NCBI RefSeq assembly: GCF_030848495.1 | Contig: NZ_JAVDDT010000005.1 | Coordinates: forward strand, 124,001-188,000 | Source: Natronospira bacteriovora | Lineage (GTDB): Bacteria; Pseudomonadota; Gammaproteobacteria; Natronospirales; Natronospiraceae | DNA length: 64,000 nucleotides | Direction of reading: 5' to 3' | Part shown: one piece after another, positions 24,274-32,229 of the stretch | How the letters are laid out: every line of letters begins with the position of its first letter | How positions within the stretch are numbered: the stretch's first letter is position 1 | Translations under genes and position numbers: made by a program | The notes under the pieces: generated by a model | What the model saw: only the letters and a program-made list of their open reading frames with translations | Databases searched by the model: none | What the model was told of the DNA's origin: nothing

Positions 24274-26448
24274 CTATTTGCTGTCCAGTCGGTGCACACC
24301 GTCCCAGTCCGGATCCGGGGCCGCGTACATGTAGTGACGACAACGGGCCAGGAAAATCCGGCGCAGTGGGTCGTCCTCCGGGAGGCGCCCCCAGGCCCGG
24401 GCCGCACCTTCCCAATCCCTGGCCAGGTAGGCTTCCCAGGCCGTTTCCGTCACATCGCGGATCGCCTCGGCGCCGGCCCGGCGCCGCGGGTCATCCTCGC
24501 CGCTTGCCAGGGGCCGCCAGATGGCAATGGCCTTCTCCTTGCCCTTGACCCGCACCCGGTCCACCAGGGCACAGATCACATCATCACCGGCCGCGGCCCG
24601 GGTGGTTTCGGAAATCAGCACCGGGCAGTGGTAATGGCTGGTCAGGCCCTCGATTCGGGACGCCAGATTCACGTTGTCCCCGATCACAGTGTAGTCAAGC
24701 TTGCGATCGGAGCCGATGTTGCCCAGCACCACCGAGCCGGTGTGCACGCCAATTCCGGTATTCAGGGGTGGCCACCCTTCCGCAATTAACTGCTGATTGA
24801 GCTGCTCGCCACAGCGCTGCATGGCCAGGGCTGCCCGCACCGCCCGCCGTGCATGATCCTCCACCCGGATGGGTGCACCCCAGAAGGCCATGATGGCGTC
24901 GCCAATGAACTTGTCCAGGGTGCCTTCCTGCTCGAAGATGGCCTCGGTCTGCACCGAGAGATAGCGGTTGAGCAGCGACACCACCTGCTCCGGCGGATAG
25001 TTCTCGGAAATGCCGGTGAAGCCCCGGATATCGGAAAACAGAATGCTCATCTGTTCCGCCGTACCCACCTCCGCGCTCAGGTGCTGGTCATAGCGATCGA
25101 CCACCTCGGCCAGCACGGCCGGCGACACATACTGGGACAGCATGCGCCGGACCCGGCGCTTGTCCCGGCCCTCGGTGACCGACACGTAGGCCAGGCAGGC
25201 CACGCCACTGAGAACCACACTGCCCAGAGGCGCGGCCATGTCCAGCACCCAGTTGAGGGAGAAGGCCCACCAGGCCGCCGACACATGAAGCAGAATGAGC
25301 ATCAGGGGCAGCAGGAGCTGCAGGCTGACTCGGCCGGTCATGAAAGCCGCCGCCGCCAGCAGGGCGTAGACAAGGACCAGCAGACCGGTGACCTGGCTTG
25401 TGACCGGACGCAGAAAGTCACCCTCCAGCAGGTTGCCAGCCAGGCTCATGTGGATTTCCACTCCGGGGGTGCGGCTGGACAGGGGGGTGTGCTTGATGTC
25501 GTGCAATCCCACGGCCGAACCACCAATGAACACGATGCGGTCACGGAACTCTTCCGGATCAATGATCATGCGTTCCGGCTCGCCCTGGTGCAGGCGTTGC
25601 AGGCTGTCGAATACACCGCCGATGGAATAGCTGGGTATCTCGCCGTAGAAATTGGCCAGAACCCGGCCATCCTCGCCCACGGGCACACGCCAGTCACCCA
25701 GCTCGAGATGGCGGCCGCTCTGGCGGGCCGCTTCCAGGCCCAGATCCCGCAGGGCAGTGACCGAAAGGGCGGGAAAGATGTCATCCCGATAACGGAAGAA
25801 GGGCCGTACGCGACGATAAACGCCATCGTCATCGGCATCCAGACCCACCGCCCCCAGCCCGGCCGACATCTGGTGCAGGCCGTCGATGGGAAGGTGAACG
25901 CTGTTGCGCCCGAAGTCCGTGATGCCCTCCACGCCGTTGAGTGCGTGTTGCTGCCGGACGGACTCGGGCAGAGGGGGCGCCTCCACTACCTCCTCGCCTT
26001 CATCCGGCTGTTCGGTGATGATCTGAATGGCATGGTGCACATTGCCGGCAGCGGCCGTGGCCATCATCAGGGCCTGATCCTCCGCGCTGGGCTCATGTCG
26101 CCCGCCCGATTCCAGCCACTGATTCTCGGTCAGCAGGATATCGAAGACCACGGCACGAGGATGGCCAAGGGAGAGAAAGTCGAGCAGGTCGGCATACACC
26201 GAGCGGGGCCAGGGGAAACGGCCGAGGATCGGATTGAGCTGGGCCAGTGAAGCCTCGTCAATCAGGATCAGGGCCAGCTCATCGGGAATCGCCGCATCGG
26301 CCCGCAGCGCCTTGACCCGGGCGTCATAGCTGATCCATTCCAGTCGCTGCAGGCCGCCGCTACGCTCCACGGCCATGACCAGCAGAGCGCTGATCAAGCC
26401 AATCAGCAGCAGCCAGCGCAACTGTTTTCTGTGTCGGGACAACTGCAT
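24274..26448 (-). CDS. CHASE2-domain class III adenylate cyclase
   Basis: The 724-residue protein has an N-terminal membrane helix, a large periplasmic CHASE2 sensor (about 35-340, VFIGGSAVGLHDIKHTPL is typical), three further membrane helices, then a class III cyclase catalytic domain. Metal-binding Asp residues are in FSDIRGFTGIS and FIGDAIMAFWG, the adenine-specifying Lys in LDKFIGD, and the transition-state Asn/Arg in IGDNVNLASRIEG, so an active adenylate cyclase is expected. A ~70-residue helical tail follows. It is first in the six-gene minus-strand operon and lies divergently to a cyclic-nucleotide-binding EAL gene. Confidence 0.92.
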   Translation of the reverse strand: MQLSRHRKQLRWLLLIGLISALLVMAVERSGGLQRLEWISYDARVKALRADAAIPDELALILIDEASLAQLNPILGRFPWPRSVYADLLDFLSLGHPRAVVFDILLTENQWLESGGRHEPSAEDQALMMATAAAGNVHHAIQIITEQPDEGEEVVEAPPLPESVRQQHALNGVEGITDFGRNSVHLPIDGLHQMSAGLGAVGLDADDDGVYRRVRPFFRYRDDIFPALSVTALRDLGLEAARQSGRHLELGDWRVPVGEDGRVLANFYGEIPSYSIGGVFDSLQRLHQGEPERMIIDPEEFRDRIVFIGGSAVGLHDIKHTPLSSRTPGVEIHMSLAGNLLEGDFLRPVTSQVTGLLVLVYALLAAAAFMTGRVSLQLLLPLMLILLHVSAAWWAFSLNWVLDMAAPLGSVVLSGVACLAYVSVTEGRDKRRVRRMLSQYVSPAVLAEVVDRYDQHLSAEVGTAEQMSILFSDIRGFTGISENYPPEQVVSLLNRYLSVQTEAIFEQEGTLDKFIGDAIMAFWGAPIRVEDHARRAVRAALAMQRCGEQLNQQLIAEGWPPLNTGIGVHTGSVVLGNIGSDRKLDYTVIGDNVNLASRIEGLTSHYHCPVLISETTRAAAGDDVICALVDRVRVKGKEKAIAIWRPLASGEDDPRRRAGAEAIRDVTETAWEAYLARDWEGAARAWGRLPEDDPLRRIFLARCRHYMYAAPDPDWDGVHRLDSK

Positions 26449-26679
26449 GACATCCGCCCGGAACCCTCAAGGAATGGCTTCAGCATAAAGGAATACGGCC
26501 GCGGCGGCCTCCCCCTGCATGGGGGAGCCATGCCACCCCCTCCGGACGGGGGCTTGACGCGGACCTCCGCGAGGAGTGAGCTGTACACCGCAGCCGCGTG
26601 CTACAGGCCCAGGGGAGCTACACTGGTGCAAGGACGTGTCCACGCCGACACACGAAGGGATACGACAAGAGGGGAAGAC
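26449..26679. other. Divergent promoter region with two G/C hairpins
   Basis: The 231-base gap between the cyclase and the CNB-EAL gene must hold both promoters. Two short inverted repeats of C5/G5 type lie near 26509-26527 and 26536-26552. I could not fix a convincing -35/-10 pair. Confidence 0.4.
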
Positions 26680-27879
26680 ATGAGTGAGCAGGTACCGCAC
26701 AAGGTGTTTGGCGCGGGCGAGCGCATATTCGAACGGGGGGATGCCGGCCAGGAGGCCTACCTCATCCAGAGGGGCAATGTGGAGATTTCCACCGACCAGG
26801 GGGGCAAGAAGGTGGTCATCGCCAATCTCGGGCCCGGCGAGGTCTTCGGCGAACTGGCCCTGATCAGCCACCAGGCGCGCACAGCCTCGGCCATGGCGAC
26901 GGAAGAGACCAGCACCATGGTGATCACCCTGGATCGCCTGCAGTCGGCCATCGACCGGGCCGATCCCCTGCTCCAGACCCTGCTACGCGGCAATCTGGGA
27001 CGCTTCATCTGGACCCAGCGCTTCATGCTCCAGCACGCCTCGCCCCAGTCCGGGGACGGTTCCCTGGAACGCCAGGCGCGGCGGGAGGAAGAAGTGGAGG
27101 CCGACATCAAGCGGGGCATTCACTCCCGTGAGTTCGAGCTCTTCTACCAGCCCATCATCGACCTGCGCGAAGGCTGGGTGGCCGGATTCGAGGCCCTGAT
27201 GCGCTGGCGTCACCCGGAAAAGGGAACCGTCTCCCCCGGGGAGTTCATTCCGGTGGCCGAAGCCACCGGGCAGATCGTCCCCATGGGCTGCTGGGCCCTG
27301 GAAGAAGCCCTCAATGCCCAGAAACGTTTTCAGGAAATCGTCGAGCCCCATGGCCGCCCGCCCCTGTTCATGAGCGTGAACGTCTCGGGGCGCCAGCTGC
27401 TGGAGCTGGATGAAATCGAGAAACTGGGCGCGGTGGTGGCCCGTTCCGGGATGGATCCCCAGTACATCAAGCTGGAGATCACCGAATCCCTGCTGGTGGA
27501 TGAACCCATGCACGCCGCCGTGGCGCTGGAGCAGCTGCGCAACAAGGGAGTACGCCTGGCCATTGATGACTTCGGCACCGGCTACTCCAGCCTCAGCTAC
27601 CTGCATCTCTTCCCGCTGGATACCCTCAAGATCGACCGCTCCTTCGTCTCGGACATGGTTCACGACCCCCGCCGGGAACGCATCGTGCGCGCCATCTCCC
27701 GCCTGGCGCGGGATCTCGACCTGAACATCATTGCCGAGGGGGTGGAGAACGACGAGGAAATGGCCAGCCTCAACCGCTTCGAATGCGATTACGTCCAGGG
27801 CTTCCACCTGGCCCGCCCCCAGACCGCCGACCAGATCGCCGAACTGCTGGCCGGCAAGCCGGTGTTTCCAAGGCCCTGA
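26680..27879 (+). CDS. Cyclic-nucleotide-binding EAL phosphodiesterase (copy 1)
   Basis: The 399-residue soluble protein has a CRP-like cyclic-nucleotide-binding domain (about 5-120) with an intact phosphate-binding cassette FGELALISHQARTASA (Glu58, Arg67), and a C-terminal EAL domain. The EAL motif reads FEALMRW (171-173), followed by ITESLLV, DDFGTGYSS, IDRSFV and IIAEGVEN, so the metal- and substrate-binding residues are present and it should hydrolyse c-di-GMP. The ATG follows GGGGAAG. It is divergent from the adenylate cyclase gene and convergent with a close paralogue across a repeat block. cAMP or cGMP as ligand is inferred. Confidence 0.9.
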   Translation: MSEQVPHKVFGAGERIFERGDAGQEAYLIQRGNVEISTDQGGKKVVIANLGPGEVFGELALISHQARTASAMATEETSTMVITLDRLQSAIDRADPLLQTLLRGNLGRFIWTQRFMLQHASPQSGDGSLERQARREEEVEADIKRGIHSREFELFYQPIIDLREGWVAGFEALMRWRHPEKGTVSPGEFIPVAEATGQIVPMGCWALEEALNAQKRFQEIVEPHGRPPLFMSVNVSGRQLLELDEIEKLGAVVARSGMDPQYIKLEITESLLVDEPMHAAVALEQLRNKGVRLAIDDFGTGYSSLSYLHLFPLDTLKIDRSFVSDMVHDPRRERIVRAISRLARDLDLNIIAEGVENDEEMASLNRFECDYVQGFHLARPQTADQIAELLAGKPVFPRP

Positions 27880-28520
27880 GGTTTGGGACCAGGAAATGGA
27901 CACGAAATGAAAGACGGAAAGAGTATTAGCCACAGATGAACACAGATAAACGCAGATGTTGGGCCGTGCTTGACGGGGTGCCGTGCGGCTTCGGCGGGGC
28001 CGTGCTTGCGGGTGGCTCGGGGATTTTGACCACGAAATTAACACGAGATGGGCGCGAAATAAGACCTGGCACGGTGGGTGCTGACGGCCCGCTGTGGGAG
28101 CGGCTTTCAGCCGCGATTGCAATCTTTCGGTTGGCACGCCGCTAAACCGATACCCCCTGTAGGCGCGGATTCATCCGCGCAATGGCTTGAATTCGACGTT
28201 TGATTCTCTAATTGGGATCGGTGCAATCCGTGATGCACCTCAATGAATGGTGGGGCGTCGGATTTGGGCCATTGCGCGGATGAATCCGCTCCCACGCTGC
28301 CTATAGCCACCCCCCGTCACATCCGCAGGCACGGCCCCTCCGAAGCAGCACGGCGCCCCCCACGCACGGCCCAACATCTGCGTTCATCCGTGTTCATCTG
28401 TGGCCAATAATCTTTTGTCTTTTTATTTCGCGTCCATTTAGCGTCCATCTCGCGGCTAAAGGTTTTTAAGGTTTTCATCTCGTGTGCATTTCGTGTCCAT
28501 CTCGTGGTCCAGCCTTCCCC
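27880..28520. repeat. Composite palindromic repeat block 1
   Basis: This 640-base gap has no gene. From the left it carries ACGAAATG-type oligomers, TTAGCCACAGATGAACACAG, a REP-like hairpin (GTGGGAGCGGCTTTCAGCCG) near 28098, the 148-bp element at 28153-28300, then CACGGCCCCTCCGAAGCAG, and the complements of the first modules in reverse order. The whole reads as a giant imperfect palindrome between the 3' ends of the two convergent CNB-EAL paralogues. Confidence 0.9.
28153..28300 (+). repeat. ~148-bp element bounded by inverted REP hairpins, copy 1
   Basis: It starts CCCCCTGTAGGCGCGGATTC and ends with the inverted form GGATGAATCCGCTCCCACGC; each end is itself a small palindrome. The core (TTTGATTCTCTAATTGGGAT onward) is nearly identical to copies at 35035-35184 and, inverted, 41304-41452. 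The arrangement resembles a BIME/REP doublet. Confidence 0.85.
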
Positions 28521-28524
28521 GCCG

Positions 28525-29784
28525 TCACCAACGCGCCTGCCGCATCTGCAGCAGGCGGCGGGCTTCGCGGAAAGAGGCGGGGCGGGACATGAGATAACCC
28601 TGACCGCTGTCGCAGCCCACTTCCCGCAGGGCCGAGAGCTGGGTGTTGCGTTCGATTCCCTCGGCAATGGTCTCCATGCCCATGTCGCGGGCCAGACCAA
28701 CGATGGCGCGCACGATGCGATAACTCTTCGGATCCCGTCCCATGGTGGCAACGAAAGTCTGGTCAATCTTGAGGGCATCCAGCGGGAACTCGTGCAGATA
28801 GCTGAGGCTGGAGTAGCCGGTGCCGAAATCATCCAGGGCAATGCGAACGCCATACTCCCGCAGGAGTTGCAGCGCTACCCGGGCATGGGCCGGATCGTCC
28901 ACCAGCAGGGATTCGGTGACCTCCAGCTTGATCAGGGCGGGATCAATGCCCGAGGCCTTGATGGTGTCGCCCAGGCGATCGATCTCCTGCAGCTCGAACA
29001 GTTGCCGACCGGAGATGTTCACGCTCATGAACAGGGCATCACGACGCGGTTCGCTGGTCAGGGAGTCGCGGACTTCGGCCAGGGCTGTCAGCGGTGGACG
29101 CGGCCCGGCGCCGGCATTGCCCACCAGCAGCTGGAAGGACTTGAGGGCGTCGAGGGCCTCCTTGAGTACCCACTGGCCGATGTCGACGATCTGCCCGGTG
29201 CGCTCGGCCACGCCAATGAAGCCATCGGGGTACACCAGCCCCCGAGTGGGATGACGCCAGCGCAGGAGGGCCTCGAAACCCACCGTCCAGCCCCCTTCGA
29301 GGGTGATGATGGGCTGGTAATGGAGTTCGAACTCCCGCTGCGCCATGGCCCGGCTGATTTCCTTTTCCAGGGCCAGATCCGCCCTGGCCTGGTGCTCCAG
29401 GCTCTGACCGCCATTGAGGCTGTCGGCGTTCTGAAGCATGAACTGCTGGGTCCACTGGAAGCGCCCGAGGTTGACCTGCAACAGCTTGCGCAGGAGGGGG
29501 TTGGCCTCGCGCAGGGCCCGTTGCAGCTGGGCCGCATTAATGCTGACCAGTTCCACGTCGCGCAGGGCCGTGGCCGTGGCCGTTCGGGCCTGTCGATTGA
29601 TCAGGGCCAGTTCGCCAAAGAGATCACCGCTGCCAAGACGGGCGATGACCACCTTGCGGCCGGCCCGCTCGGTGGATATCTCCACGGAACCCTGTTCTAT
29701 GAAATAGGCGTTGTCGCCCTCATCCCCCTGGGCAAAGATTTCTTGACCCGCGGCAAATCGCTTGCGCGGCAACTCCTCGGCCAT
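28525..29784 (-). CDS. Cyclic-nucleotide-binding EAL phosphodiesterase (copy 2)
   Basis: A 419-residue paralogue of the protein at 26680-27879 with the same order: cyclic-nucleotide-binding domain (cassette FGELALINRQARTATA) and EAL domain (FEALLRW, VTESLLV, DDFGTGYSS, IDQTFV, TIAEGIER). Catalytic residues appear intact. It differs by an insertion of about 28 residues (GAGPRPPLTALAEVRDSL...) before LFMSVNISGRQ. The ATG at 29784 has GGGGAG upstream; the frame is open 11 codons further but without a site. It follows purT by 98 bases on the same strand and is convergent with copy 1. Confidence 0.9.
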   Translation of the reverse strand: MAEELPRKRFAAGQEIFAQGDEGDNAYFIEQGSVEISTERAGRKVVIARLGSGDLFGELALINRQARTATATALRDVELVSINAAQLQRALREANPLLRKLLQVNLGRFQWTQQFMLQNADSLNGGQSLEHQARADLALEKEISRAMAQREFELHYQPIITLEGGWTVGFEALLRWRHPTRGLVYPDGFIGVAERTGQIVDIGQWVLKEALDALKSFQLLVGNAGAGPRPPLTALAEVRDSLTSEPRRDALFMSVNISGRQLFELQEIDRLGDTIKASGIDPALIKLEVTESLLVDDPAHARVALQLLREYGVRIALDDFGTGYSSLSYLHEFPLDALKIDQTFVATMGRDPKSYRIVRAIVGLARDMGMETIAEGIERNTQLSALREVGCDSGQGYLMSRPASFREARRLLQMRQARW

Positions 29785-29882
29785 GCCATTTCTCCCCGAA
29801 AACGGTGGGTCGGGCACCGCTCATCGCCCGGCGCTCTGCATTCAGCTTAGCAGGATGGCCTGCGGCTGACAGCCGGCCGCGA

Positions 29883-31067
29883 TCAATCCAGCGTCACCTC
29901 GATGGCCGAGCGTGCCCGAACGGCCTTCTCCACGGCGGCATCCAGGCTGTCGGCCCTGGCCAGGGCCACGCCCATGCGACGGCTTCCCTGCACCGCGGGC
30001 TTGCCGAACAGGCGGAGATCCGTATCGGCTTCGGACAGTGCCTTCTCAAGGGCATGGAAAGCGACGTTCTCCGACTCCCCGTTCACGAGCAGGGCGGACG
30101 ATGCCGAGGGGCCGTACTGCCGAATGCGGGGGATCGGCAGGCCGAGAATGGCGCGGGCATGCAATTCGAATTCCGACAGGTTCTGGGAGATCAGCGTCAC
30201 CAGACCGGTGTCGTGGGGCCGTGGCGAGACCTCGCTGAACCACACCTCATCACCCTTGACGAAGAATTCCACGCCGAAGATGCCCCAGCCACCCAGGGCC
30301 GTGGTCACGGATTCGGCAATGTCCTTTGCCCGAGCCAGGGCTGTCTCCGACATGGCCTGGGGCTGCCAGGACTCACGGTAGTCGCCGTCCTCCTGGCGGT
30401 GGCCGATGGGGTCACAGAAGCTGGTGCCATCCCGGTGGCGCAGGGTGAGCAAGGTGATTTCGTAATCGAAATCCACGAAGCCCTCAATGATCACGCGGCC
30501 CGCACCGGCGCGACCGCCGGACTGGGCATGGTCCCAGGCGGGCTGAATGTCGGCTTCGGAACGCAACAGACTCTGCCCCTTGCCCGACGAGGACATCACC
30601 GGCTTGACCACGCAAGGCAGGCCGATCACCGCCACGGCTGCCCGATAATCCGCCTCATTGTCGGCGAAGCGATAGGAGGAGGTCGGCAAATCCAGCTCTT
30701 CGGCCGCCAGCCGCCGGATGCCCTCACGGTTCATGGTCAATTGCGTGGCCCGCGCAGTGGGAACCACGTGAAAACCATCGTGTTCCAGCGCCTGAAGGGC
30801 GTCGGTGGCAATGGCCTCCACTTCCGGGACGATCAAGTGTGGGCGTTCCTCCCTCACCACGGCCGACAGAGCGTCACCGTCGAGCATGTTGATGACGTGA
30901 CGGCGATGGGCCACCTGCATGGCCGGTGCATCCGCGTAACGATCCACGGCAATCACTTCACAGGCGAGTCGCTGCAGTGCAATGACCACTTCCTTGCCCA
31001 GCTCGCCGCTGCCCAGCAACATGACGCGTCGGGCCGCCGCACGCCCCGGTGTTCCGATCGAAACCAT
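29883..31067 (-). CDS. purT: Formate-dependent phosphoribosylglycinamide formyltransferase
   Basis: At 394 residues it matches PurT. It is an ATP-grasp enzyme: N-terminal [15 protein letters not shown] (substrate-binding loop), [12 protein letters not shown] (ATP-binding loop) and [20 protein letters not shown] (metal ligands). It converts GAR, formate and ATP to formyl-GAR in purine synthesis. The ATG at 31067 has GGGGG upstream; the frame is open 22 codons further without a site. It is divergent from a small outer-membrane barrel gene. A TAGAATACC-like -10 candidate lies on the minus strand near 31146. Confidence 0.96.
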   Translation of the reverse strand: MVSIGTPGRAAARRVMLLGSGELGKEVVIALQRLACEVIAVDRYADAPAMQVAHRRHVINMLDGDALSAVVREERPHLIVPEVEAIATDALQALEHDGFHVVPTARATQLTMNREGIRRLAAEELDLPTSSYRFADNEADYRAAVAVIGLPCVVKPVMSSSGKGQSLLRSEADIQPAWDHAQSGGRAGAGRVIIEGFVDFDYEITLLTLRHRDGTSFCDPIGHRQEDGDYRESWQPQAMSETALARAKDIAESVTTALGGWGIFGVEFFVKGDEVWFSEVSPRPHDTGLVTLISQNLSEFELHARAILGLPIPRIRQYGPSASSALLVNGESENVAFHALEKALSEADTDLRLFGKPAVQGSRRMGVALARADSLDAAVEKAVRARSAIEVTLD

Positions 31068-31253
31068 TGCAAACCCCCAGAAGGAAAAACCCGGAAAACC
31101 CTTGATTGCTCCAGTCGCACCCACAAGGGGCACTGAAGGCGGGTATTCTAGCAGCCGCTACCCTTGGGCACCCCGGATGGGTGATGGAAATCCCCCCGGC
31201 AGGTCGCTATCCTAGCGTGGAATCACCTTTTCCCGAATCGAGAGGAAGTCCCA

Positions 31254-31742
31254 ATGAACAAGCAGCTCATCGCCGGCCTGTTGCTGGCCGGAAGCCTGAT
31301 CGCCGCCCCCGCCGCCAAGGCCCTGCCCCTGATTGACATCGGCGTGGGCATCGGCGCACTGACCCTGGAAGACGACGACAGCGCCGCCATCGCTGGCACC
31401 GCCTCGGTGGGCGTCAATATTCCCTTCATTCCCCTGGTGGGCGTGGAAGGTCAGCTGACCCAGACCCTGCAGGACGGTGAAATTGGTGGTTTTGATTACA
31501 GCGGCAACCAGCTCGGCGCCTTTGCCACCATCACCACCCCCACCCCGTTTCTCAAGGTGCGCGGCAAGCTGGGCATGGTTCGCTCCGATTTCAGTTTCAA
31601 CGGCTTCAGCAACGACAGCACGGATTTCGCCATTGGCGCCGCCGCCCTGTTCGGTGACTGGCGGGTGGAATGGACCCGGACCATGGCCGATGACGAAGAC
31701 GGTGGCGATATCGACTTCATTAGCCTGAGTTACGTGTTCTGA
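31254..31742 (+). CDS. Small outer-membrane beta-barrel protein (YfaZ-like)
   Basis: The 162-residue protein has a signal peptide (MNKQLIAGLLLAGSL... cleaved near AKA) and alternating beta strands with glycine and aromatic residues, ending SLSYVF, a typical C-terminal BAM signal. Length and pattern fit a small eight-stranded barrel of the YfaZ kind; function is unknown. The ATG follows GAGGAAG. A strong intrinsic terminator lies 22 bases downstream, so it is a single-gene transcript. Confidence 0.75.
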   Translation: MNKQLIAGLLLAGSLIAAPAAKALPLIDIGVGIGALTLEDDDSAAIAGTASVGVNIPFIPLVGVEGQLTQTLQDGEIGGFDYSGNQLGAFATITTPTPFLKVRGKLGMVRSDFSFNGFSNDSTDFAIGAAALFGDWRVEWTRTMADDEDGGDIDFISLSYVF

Positions 31743-31764
31743 ACACGCAGCACATGTCGTCTTC

Positions 31765-31793
31765 AAGGCCGGTCACATGACCGGCCTTTTTTT
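31765..31793 (+). terminator. Intrinsic terminator of the small barrel gene
   Basis: AAGGCCGGTCA pairs with TGACCGGCCTT across a tight loop and is followed by a run of seven T. It reads in the plus direction, just after the stop at 31742. Confidence 0.92.
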
Positions 31794-31796
31794 GGG

Positions 31797-32226
31797 ACCA
31801 CGAAATGGACACAAGATAAACACGAGATAAAACCTTGAAAACATTTAGCCGCGAGATGCACGCGAAATGGACACAAGATAAAAAGAGAAAAGATGATTAG
31901 CCACAGATAAACGCAGATGAACACAGATTGGTCTGTGGCACGGCGGGTGCTGACCGCCCGCTGTGCCAGGCCCTATTTTGTGTCCATTTCGTGTTTATTT
32001 CGTGGTCCAGCCTTTCATGCCCTCCGCAAGCACGGCCCCTCCGAAGCAGCACGGCCCCTCCGAAGCAGCACGGCCCCTCCGAAGCAGCACGGCCCCTCCG
32101 AAGCAGCACGGCATCACTCCACGCACGGCCCAACATCTGCGTTCATCTGTGGCCAATATTTTTTATCTTTTCATCTAGCGTCCATTTCGCGTGCATCTCG
32201 CGGCTAAATGTTTTTTCGTGGTCCAA
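31797..32226. repeat. Composite palindromic repeat block 2
   Basis: The gap between the small barrel gene and pepN (convergent) carries ACGAAATG-type oligomers, TTAGCCACAGATAAACGCAG, a degenerate REP, four 19-bp tandem units, and then the reverse complements of the first modules, ending four bases before the pepN stop. The block lacks the 148-bp element. No gene is visible. Confidence 0.88.
32031..32106 (+). repeat. Tandem repeat, 4 x 19 bp
   Basis: Four perfect units of CACGGCCCCTCCGAAGCAG. Single copies of the same sequence, some with AATCAG in place of AAGCAG, occur in repeat blocks 1, 3 and 6, so this is a local amplification of a shared module. Confidence 0.95.
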
Positions 32227-32229
32227 GCC

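Noticed and set aside
27930-28145. Short frames inside the repeat blocks (also near 31917-32434, 35129-35365, 50705-51244)
   Set aside because: They consist of translated REP and oligomer modules, similar in several blocks and frames, with no start sites or protein-like composition.
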